From NCBI GenBank assembly GCA_025201845.1, contig MU603962.1, forward strand, positions 115,602 through 129,811: a stretch of 14,210 nt of DNA, given 5' to 3'. Made by a program: the position numbers and the translations under genes. Source of the DNA: Martensiomyces pterosporus (lineage: Eukaryota > Kickxellomycota > Kickxellomycetes > Kickxellales > Kickxellaceae). Positions 7,548 through 14,210 of the stretch are shown in pieces. Each line of letters starts with the position of its first letter. Positions within the stretch are counted from its first letter, which is position 1. The notes below the pieces were generated by a model. That model was not told where the DNA came from, did not search any database, and worked only from the letters and a program-made list of their open reading frames with translations.

Positions 7548-7859
7548 GCCGTGGGCGTGATCTGTCGCACTGCTTGGCTTCATTTGAGATCTTTGCATTC
7601 AATGATGCTGTCGCTGCCAACAGCCTTCGCTTAGCAGGGCCACTATTTTGTGCTGTAGCTGTCACTGTCGATTCTGGGTTATGTCCTTTTCCCGTGTACT
7701 TTTAGCGATTCAAATGCCTCCTCTGTCTACGTGGCTTCCTTTGCATTCTATTCATAACACTGTGGATGCACTGCTGCACATATGGCGCTGTTTGTAGAGT
7801 GGGGTTTGTGTTGTGCAGACATATGAAAGAGCCGAGGCAATGGATCTGGGTGGCTGTAT
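7548..7859. other. Convergent intergenic region, elongin A / SEC53
   Basis: This is the shared 3' region of two genes that face each other. I see no canonical AATAAA on either strand and no gene. It is T-rich on the + strand, with stretches such as TTTTCCCGTG and CTATTCATAAC. Confidence 0.6.
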
Positions 7860-8760
7860 TTACAGCTTGAAGGTCTCCTTGAGAATGGCCTCAGTCTCCT
7901 CGGGGTTGTTGACAGCGTGGCCGGTGATTACGGGGTGGTTGTAGATCTCCCAGTCGTTGCCGCCCTTAAAGGTCTTGTCGCCAAAGAAGTGGTACGTCTT
8001 GAATCCCTCGTCCTTGAGGTGGTTCAGGCAGTAGGTCTTGTCCCAGCCAATGGGGAAGACATCAAACGAGATCTGGCCGCCAATCGAGTACTTGAGGCCA
8101 TAGTCGGGGAACTCCTTCTCCAGAGCAGCCACGAACTTCTCGCGGATCTTGTTCTCGAGATCAAACTTCTCGTACTCGTTGCGCTCCTCGCGGGTGCAGT
8201 TGCGGCCGATGGGGGAGATGTTGACCATGCCCCTGCGGAACTCAATAAAGGTGCCGCGCTTCTGGGGGAGCTCGAGATCGGCGATGTAGCGGAGGCAGAA
8301 GTTCACAAGCTTGGCGTAGCGATCCTCGCCCAGGAACTGCAGGAAGCTGTTGCCCGGAAGGGGCTTGCCCTCGCGGTAGGCGGTAAGGCCGTTCTCCGAG
8401 AAGCAGAAATCGAACAGGTCCAGGGCGTTGTCGCCCAGCTGCTCCTTCTGCTTGACGAAATCGGAGCCACCGACAAAGCCGACAACGCACTTCTTGCGGA
8501 GATCGATCAGGGTCTGCTTCATGTGGTCGGTGATAACCTATTGACGGAAGAGGAAAGCAACACCATGGACAAAATAGAAGGCGCAGTTAGCCGCTGGGCA
8601 CCGCTGTGCTACCAGTTGAGCAGCTACGGGAAGCAACGCGAGCAGCAGCGGTGCATGTCGCCTCTGCTGTTGCACTTACACCGCGGGCAGGGGTAAGAGT
8701 GCCGTCGACGTCAAAGAGACAGATGGTGTCGGGGAATTCGCGGTCGGACCAGTTGGACAT
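7860..8760 (-). CDS. SEC53: Phosphomannomutase (complement of 8680-8760 and 7860-8537)
   Basis: A cytosolic HAD-superfamily enzyme that converts mannose-6-phosphate to mannose-1-phosphate, the precursor of GDP-mannose for N- and O-glycosylation, GPI anchors and cell-wall mannan. Exon one encodes 27 residues with the catalytic motif DVDGT (D17 nucleophile, D19 acid/base). Exon two encodes 225 residues and starts [13 protein letters not shown]. Family hallmarks follow: [14 protein letters not shown], the ENGL segment, [33 protein letters not shown] and the metal-binding [15 protein letters not shown]. The total of 252 residues matches the family (about 250). Codons are strongly C/G-ending, suggesting high expression. 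It diverges from SPF1 and converges with elongin A. The identification is secure. Confidence 0.97.
8538..8679 (-). other. Spliceosomal intron in SEC53, 142 nt
   Basis: On the minus strand the donor is GTAAGT (8679-8674), with a perfect branch sequence CTAAC (8590-8586) and acceptor CAATAG ending at 8538. It is phase 0 and falls directly after the TLTPARG segment. These are textbook fungal intron signals. Confidence 0.95.
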
Positions 8761-9559
8761 TATTGGTTTGAAATGAGAAAGTTGTCTGTGGAAGCGCAGG
8801 GAGAAGAGAGCGTGCGAGGCGGGTTGAGGTCGTATGAAGACGCGACAAAGGAGCGAGAGGGAAAAAAATTGCTTGCGGGGAAAGGAAGGGAAGGAGGGAC
8901 GTGCGCGCCGTGTTATAAGTCCTCTGTGAGACTGTCGTCCGCAACCCAACGCCCCACCTAGTCCCACAGCAACGAACAGCTCGCTCAGGAATGTTGAGTG
9001 ACGTTTGGAATGCTACTCCACACCTTGATTTGTACCATAGCGTGAGCCGACTCTTGCGTGCGGCGATCGGCGCTGAGACCGAAAACAACAACAAAAGGGC
9101 GTCTGGGACCGTGTGGGGAAGCCATTGGCAGGAAACCGACACTTGGAGCCCAGCCTAATTGTCCACATTTCAAGGGAGCACGCGCCTTGAATGCGCCGGA
9201 CAGCAGCGACCAAAATAGCACAGATGCCATTGCAATGCCACATCGCCTCTTTCCCAGCTGCGCCCTGCCAAGACAGCCGCTGCGCAGGTGGAGCAGCGGT
9301 TCTTGCGGCGGCCCTTTCGCTAACAAAAAAAAAGCCCGCTGCCGACTGCCGGTGCTGGCGCGCGAGGGGATATGCATTTGCTGGCCCGAACCAGAAACGC
9401 AATGCCCGCTCGCTCGGCTCAGAGAGTTACAGCGATCTAGAAGCACGAGGATTCTTTGTTAGGCTGTCAGCCGAGTAAGCTTCCACGCCATTCCGCCCCC
9501 TCCTTTTCTCCCTCGCTTTATCTCCACGTCGCTATTCTCCTATTATTTGAATAAAGACT
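8761..9559. promoter_or_regulatory. Divergent SEC53/SPF1 promoter region
   Basis: No coding sequence is convincing in these 0.8 kb. The SEC53 side has a purine-rich stretch (pyrimidine-rich on its own strand) and a TTATAA at 8913-8918. The SPF1 side has a C/T-rich tract at about 9491-9515. Three ACGT-core elements stand out: GGACGTG at 8897-8903, TGACGT at 8999-9004 and CCACGTC at 9524-9530. They resemble UPR elements (TGACGTGG type). A nine-A run lies near 9325. Binding is not demonstrated. Confidence 0.5.
8913..8918 (-). promoter_or_regulatory. TATA-like element of SEC53
   Basis: TTATAA is palindromic and lies 153-158 bases before the SEC53 ATG. It is the only TATA-like sequence I noticed near that start. 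It would imply a leader of about 100-120 bases. Confidence 0.35.
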
Positions 9560-12500
9560 ATGCCGTAAGTTTGCTCGCCTCTCGGTTGGCAATTTCAACG
9601 CAATTCGCACGCTGCTTTGGCTGACATGCCAGCAGCAGCAGCAGCAGCAGCAGCAGTGCCAGCAGTGCCAGCACCACCAGGGGCTTGCTGGGAGTGTGCC
9701 ATGTCTCCGCCACAGCGAAACCCTCTTTCATTACGTGCATGGACAAAGTGTCTCGCATATATGCCTGCAATGCCACAACTAATTCGCAAGGCTCATGCCT
9801 TCAATTACGCGCATCTTGTAGATCCCTACCGCAAGAACGGTTGGTTCAGGCCAAGGCGGTGAAATCGGCGACGCTGCACCGGCGGCTGCCGCTTTTCCAG
9901 CACACGTACATCTGGCCATTCACCTTTGTTTACCCAGCATGGCTGTACATTTACACTCTGCGCTATGACGACTTTCTGGGCTCGCAAGAGTTCACGGTTC
10001 TGTCCCTGATCATCGTGTTCATGTCGCAGGCACTCGTGTTTCTTATGTGCCAGTGGAGCGTCAATGTTCGCGCGCTGTTTACCTGCCAAAAGGTGGACGA
10101 CCCGTACGAGGCCGAGCTTGTCAAGGTTATCGCTGCTGACCACCTGGGGAAGAGTGCCATGTGCGAGATGCTGTTTGGAATTAATGTCCACGACGAAACT
10201 CGCCCCCAGCTTTCGTTCGTGTTCCAGGCCCTAAAGTACATCTACGACGATGACAAAAAGATATTCAGCCCTGTCACCTACCCCTCCGACAGCTGCCCGC
10301 CGCTCGGAGAGCTTCAGAGGTCCACGGGTCTCTCTGACGAGGTCGCGATCAGCGAGGCGCTTGAGATTTATGGCGAGAACAAGTTCCTCGTCCCGATCCC
10401 GACGTTTATGGATCTGTTCAAGGAGCACGCAGTCGCGCCTTTCTTTGTGTTCCAGATCTTTTGCGTCGGTCTGTGGTGCATGGACGAGTACTGGTACTAC
10501 TCCATCTTTACTCTGGTCATGCTTGTTGTGTTCGAGTCCACTCTGGTGTTCCAGCGCCAGCGCACCCTGAACGAATTCCGGTCGCTGTCGATGCACCCGT
10601 ACAAGATCCACGCCCTCCGCAACGGCGAGTGGGCTGAGATCGGAACCGAGGCCCTGTGCCCTGGCGATGTCATTTCTGTTGTGCGCTCGGCTGAAGACAG
10701 CGGAGTCCCCTGCGACGTCATCCTGCTTGAGGGCACGTGCATTGTGAACGAGGCCATGCTCTCTGGAGAGTCGACGCCCCAGCTCAAGGAGCCCATCCAC
10801 CTGCGCGACCACACGGACTTGCTGGATATGGAGGGCGCTGACAAGAACAGCATGCTGTTTGGCGGAACCAAGGTGCTTCAGGTAGAGGCTCCTGCGGAGT
10901 CGAGCAAGATTGCGACTCCCGACGGAGGCTGTGCCTGCTACGTTCTGCGCACTGGCTTTGGCACTTCGCAGGGCGAACTCGTGCGCACGATGATCCACAG
11001 CACCGAGCGCGTGTCTGCCGACAACATGGAGTCGTATCTGTTCATCTGCTTCCTCCTCATCTTTGCCATCCTTGCCTCTGCCTACGTGTGGGTCCAGGGT
11101 AGCAAGGATGCCCGTCGCTCCAAGTCCAAGATTCTGCTCGACTGCGTTCTCATCATCACCTCGGTTGTCCCGCCCGAGCTTCCCATGGAGCTCTCGATGG
11201 CTGTGAACTCGTCGCTGATGGCTCTTTCTCGCTTGGCTATCTTCTGCACCGAGCCGTTCCGCATCCCCCACGCTGGAAAGATCGACATTTGCTGCTTCGA
11301 CAAGACCGGAACCCTGACTGGCGAGGACCTTGTTGTCGAGGGCGTTGCCGGCTCTCCTGGATCGACAGACCCCTCGAAGCTGAGCAGCGCTCAGTCCGTT
11401 AGCCGTGACACTGCCCTGACCCTGGCCAGCGCCCATGCTCTGGTCCAGCTGGAGGACGGCGAGCTGGTCGGCGACCCCATGGAGCGCACCCAGCTCGAAG
11501 CGATTGGGTTCAAGCTTGTTACCAGCGACATCATCGTCCCCGATGTCTCATGCGCCCGGGTTATCGACAAGATGGGTATCAGCTCTGACAAGCTGAAGAT
11601 CACTGTTGCCCGCCGCTTCCCCTTCTCCTCGGCGCTTAAGCGCAGTGCGACGCTCAGCGTTGTCAGCGGACTTGGCTCGAGCGTGAGCAAGGCCAAGCAC
11701 GACTACTTTGTTGCGGCCAAGGGCGCGCCGGAGACCCTGCGTGGCATGCTTCGCTCGGTTCCTAGCTGGTACGACGAAACGTACAAGGCGTTCAGCCGCC
11801 GCGGTGGCCGTGTGCTTACTCTCGGGTGCAAGTGGATGCCGCGCAATGCTGCACTCACGGAGCAGGAGCTCAACGATCTGCCGCGCGACGAGATCGAGGC
11901 TGACCTGGAGTTCCAGGGGTTCCTTGTCTTTAGCTGCCCGCTCAAGCCCGACTCTGCGGACGCGATCAAGATGCTCAACGAATCGTCTCACCGCTGCGTC
12001 ATGATCACCGGCGACAGCCCGTTGACTGCGTCGCATGTTGCTCGCGAAGTCGGCATCGTTGACCGAGGCGTTTTGATCTTTGATGCCCCGCACAGCTCTG
12101 AGGTCAAGGAGGGCGAGGCTCGCACCATCAGCTGCGTCTCCATTGACGAGGCTGTGTCGTTTGACATTGACACTAACGATGCGCCCCGCATGAAGCGCAT
12201 CATGGATGGCTGGGACCTCTGCATTACCGGGTCGGCGCTTGAGCTCTTGGAGGGCACGATGCTGTGGAAGGACTACCTGCTTCACCACGCGTGGATCTAT
12301 GCCCGCGTCAGCCCCTCGCAGAAGGAGTTTATCCTGACCGAGTACAAGCTTGCGGACTACATTACGCTCATGTGCGGCGACGGCACCAACGATGTCGGCG
12401 CGCTCAAGCAGGCGCATGTCGGCGTGGCTCTTTTGAACGGAAGCCCGGAGGACCTGCAGGCGATTGCGGAGCGGCAGCAGATTGAGCGGCTCAAGCAGGC

Positions 12501-13686
12501 GTACGATGCGCAGTGCAAGATCGCTCGCCGCTTCAACCAGCCCCCGCCCAACCCGCCGCCGATGCTCAAGAAGCACATGGACAACCTTGCTGCCAAGGGG
12601 AAGGAGCGCGAGAAGGAGAGCAGAGAGGAGCGCAAGCGCATCATTGCCGCTGGCGGATCGGTTTCCAAGGCAGCGATCGAGGAGGAGAAGAAGAGGGCTG
12701 AGGCTGCCAAGAAGGCTGAGGAGCTGGAGCGCGAGGCTGCTGACCAGCGGCGCAACGCCAACCCGCAGGCGGAGGACCTCCACTCCAAGATGAGCGAGTG
12801 GATGATGCAGATGGACACGATGGAGGACGACGTTCCCGTGCTCAAGTTTGGCGATGCGTCGGTTGCAGCGCCGTTCACCTCGAAGCTTGGCAGCATCAAC
12901 GCCATCTGCAACATTGTGCGCCAGGGACGCAGCACCCTTGTGGCTACTACTCAGATGTACAAGATCCTCGGGCTGACGTGTCTGATCTCGGCATACAGTC
13001 TGAGCGTGCTGTACCTTGAGGGCATCAAGTTTGGCGACTGGCAGGCGACGATCATGGGCGCCCTGATGTCTGTTTGCTTCCTGTGCATTTCCAAGTCGTC
13101 GCCCCTCGAGAAGCTGTCCAGGGAGCGTCCCCAGGCAAACATTCTCAGCGTCTACATGCTGCTCACGGTCCTTGGCCAGTTTGCTGTCCACGTTGGCGCC
13201 CTTGTTTTCCTGACCCTCGAGGTGCGCAAGTACGAGCCGTCGGGCGAGGTCGACGTTGAGGGCGACTTTGAGCCCAGCCTGCTGAACACGGCCATGTACC
13301 TGATTTCGCTCTCGCAGCAGGTGTCGACGTTTGCGATCAACTACCAGGGCTACCCGTTCCGCGAGGCCCTGAAGGACAACAAGGTTCTGTACCGCGGCCT
13401 GGTGGGCGTCGGGGGCATCGCCGCTGCGTGCGCCACCGAGATGATCCCTGACTTCAACGCGTACCTCAAGCTCGTTCCGATGCCCGAGAAGTTCCGCGAC
13501 GTCGTCTGCATCACCATGGCAGCCGACTACGCGCTGGCGTATTTGGTCGAGAAGGTCTGCGCCTTCATGTTCGCCGACTACTCGGCCAAGCCCATCGCCC
13601 ATCGCGAGCCCGTGGAGAAGACCGTCCAGATGCCCGACTACGGGACCAAGGCGGCTGCTCTGCAGGTGGCCGAGAAGCAAAAATAA
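9560..13686 (+). CDS. SPF1: P5A-type ATPase Spf1 (join 9560-9564, 9822-13686)
   Basis: An ER-membrane P5A ATPase (yeast Spf1, human ATP13A1 family), known to pull mis-inserted transmembrane segments from the ER membrane. Exon one is only ATGCC; splicing to 9822 gives MPSLPQERLVQ and a 1289-residue protein, against about 1200 for relatives. In order: an N-terminal P5-specific membrane hairpin (HTYIWPFTFVYPAWLYIY and FTVLSLIIVFMSQALVFLM), the A-domain SGES loop (316-319), the M4 signature PPELP (452-456), the phosphorylation motif DKTGTLT (Asp495), TGDSPLT, and the hinge GDGTNDV (Asp855). A charged, Pro-containing insert of about 125 residues (about 875-1000) with Lys/Glu/Ala-rich helix follows, then the C-terminal membrane segments. 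Alternative starts within the intron (in-frame ATG 9739) would give an unusual Cys-rich N-terminus; I favour the spliced one. Confidence 0.96.
9565..9821 (+). other. Spliceosomal intron in SPF1 after a five-base coding exon, 257 nt
   Basis: A perfect GTAAGT donor follows ATGCC directly. The acceptor is CTTGTAG ending at 9821. The junction codon CCA keeps the frame, and the resulting N-terminus runs directly into the conserved VKSATLHRRLPLFQHTY segment. The intron holds a (CAG)9 tract at 9630-9656. Confidence 0.8.
9630..9656 (+). repeat. (CAG)9 tract in SPF1 intron
   Basis: Nine perfect CAG triplets, followed by imperfect TGCCAGCAG copies, lie in the first intron of SPF1. As a non-coding microsatellite it is likely length-variable. 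Confidence 0.9.
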
Positions 13687-14047
13687 GCAGCCCCCCTTTG
13701 GCGCTGCCTCTGTCTCTTGACTCTGACTCTGACTCGTTTCGTTTCCCTTTTCTTTTATTGTCGCTGGCAAAAGTAAATCTGGCTTTCTCCTGCAACAGCG
13801 CGGCCCGCACAGAAGCAGCAGCAGCAGCAGCGCAAAGAACAGCCTCTGCGCCCATATGCAGGCCGGACCGCGCCCGCCATTGTGTGCCAGTCGTTTATAA
13901 TTAAATGTTTTTTGGGCTGCAATTCATTACATAGAGAAAAGGGAAAGGAAACTAGAAAATGTGACAAAGATTTAAACCATCGTAGTAAGGAGAAAAGAAA
14001 GAGACGAGATTACTCGCAGATGTCTAGCACAGCGGGGGACTATTCAC
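13687..14047. other. Convergent 3' region, SPF1 / Thr-rich protein gene
   Basis: This shared 3' region holds no gene. It contains an ATTAAA at 13900-13905 that could end the SPF1 transcript. On the minus strand, AATAAA at 13759-13754 could end the opposite one. A short GACTCT repeat (13719-13735) and (CAG)5 (13816-13830) are also present. It becomes AT- and A-rich around 13890-14010. Confidence 0.55.
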
Positions 14048-14210
14048 TTAGTAGTAGGCGTGGGCAACGGTGGTGTAGCCAGGGGCGGGGACCGAGGTGG
14101 TGGTGGGAGCAGCAGAGCTGGTGGTGACGGGAGCCTCCTCAGTGCAGGTGGTGCTCGAGGGAACAGCGGTGGTGTACGACTGAACAGTGGTGGCGGGGGT
14201 GGTCTCCTCA
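14048..14210 (-). CDS. C-terminus of a Thr/Ser/Pro/Ala-rich protein (partial)
   Basis: The last 53 codons of a minus-strand gene are visible, ending TACTACTAA (stop 14050-14048). The sequence is dominated by Thr, Ser, Pro, Ala and Val with one Cys (SSTTCTEEAP) and ends YTTVAHAYY. Such composition is typical of O-glycosylated secreted or cell-wall proteins in fungi. There is no hydrophobic GPI-anchor tail. Codons are almost all C- or T-ending (ACC, GCT, GTC), suggesting high expression. Its start and any domain lie outside the window, so no function can be named. Confidence 0.75.
   Translation of the reverse strand, partial: EETTPATTVQSYTTAVPSSTTCTEEAPVTTSSAAPTTTSVPAPGYTTVAHAYY

Noticed and set aside
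9685..9821. N-terminal extension of Spf1 through the intron, including ATG 9739
   Set aside because: The added sequence is Cys/Ser-rich and unlike the family; a perfect GTAAGT donor after ATGCC and an in-phase acceptor explain the gene better.
11548..13770. 740-codon open frame on the minus strand across SPF1
   Set aside because: It is the mirror of a GC-rich, codon-biased gene; its translation is Leu/Arg/Val/His-rich without any motif, while the + strand has full P-type ATPase motifs.

Overview
The window looks like nuclear DNA of a fungus. The genes are protein-coding, GC-rich and sit on both strands. They are interrupted by few, short introns with fungal signals: GTAAGT donors and, in one case, a perfect CTAAC branch site. 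The gene set (Hac1-type bZIP, Sec53-type phosphomannomutase, P5A ATPase Spf1, elongin A, polyubiquitin) is typical of fungi. Ubiquitin differs from the budding-yeast form, as I recall it, only at residue 28 (Gln). An early-diverging lineage such as Kickxellomycotina would fit, but this is a guess and nothing in the window proves it. I see no rRNA, tRNA, CRISPR array, viral gene or transposon.

Layout, left to right: (1) the 3' end of a polyubiquitin gene (+, 1-350). (2) A 1.3-kb intergenic stretch holding a 129-bp tandem duplication. (3) A Hac1/XBP1-type bZIP transcription-factor gene (+, from 1636). (4) A long acidic/basic nucleolar-type protein, possibly Utp16/Bud21-like (+, 3677-5491). (5) Elongin A (+, 6055-7547, one intron). 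(6) Phosphomannomutase SEC53 (-, 8760-7860, one intron), convergent with elongin A. (7) The P5A ATPase SPF1 (+, 9560-13686), divergent from SEC53 and with a first coding exon of only five bases. (8) The C-terminus of a Thr/Ser/Pro-rich protein (-, 14210-14048), convergent with SPF1.

The main discovery is in the bZIP gene. The basic region resembles Hac1, and the gene carries two identical seven-base loops CAGCAGC (2561-2567 and 2614-2620), each set in a short stem. This is the layout of Ire1 endonuclease sites (CNG|CNGN). Cutting both loops would remove 53 bases (2564-2616), a length of 3n+2, and switch translation into another frame that encodes a compact, activation-domain-like tail ending at 2957. 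The unspliced frame instead runs on to 3219 and has its own Trp-rich hydrophobic stretch. This is the signature of unconventional cytoplasmic splicing in the unfolded protein response (UPR).

Several neighbours act in the same physiology. SEC53 supplies GDP-mannose precursors for ER glycosylation, and SPF1 is an ER-membrane P5A ATPase. Polyubiquitin and elongin A belong to ubiquitin-dependent turnover. SEC53 and SPF1 share a 0.8-kb divergent promoter that contains three ACGT-core elements resembling UPR elements. Whether this clustering means anything is open.
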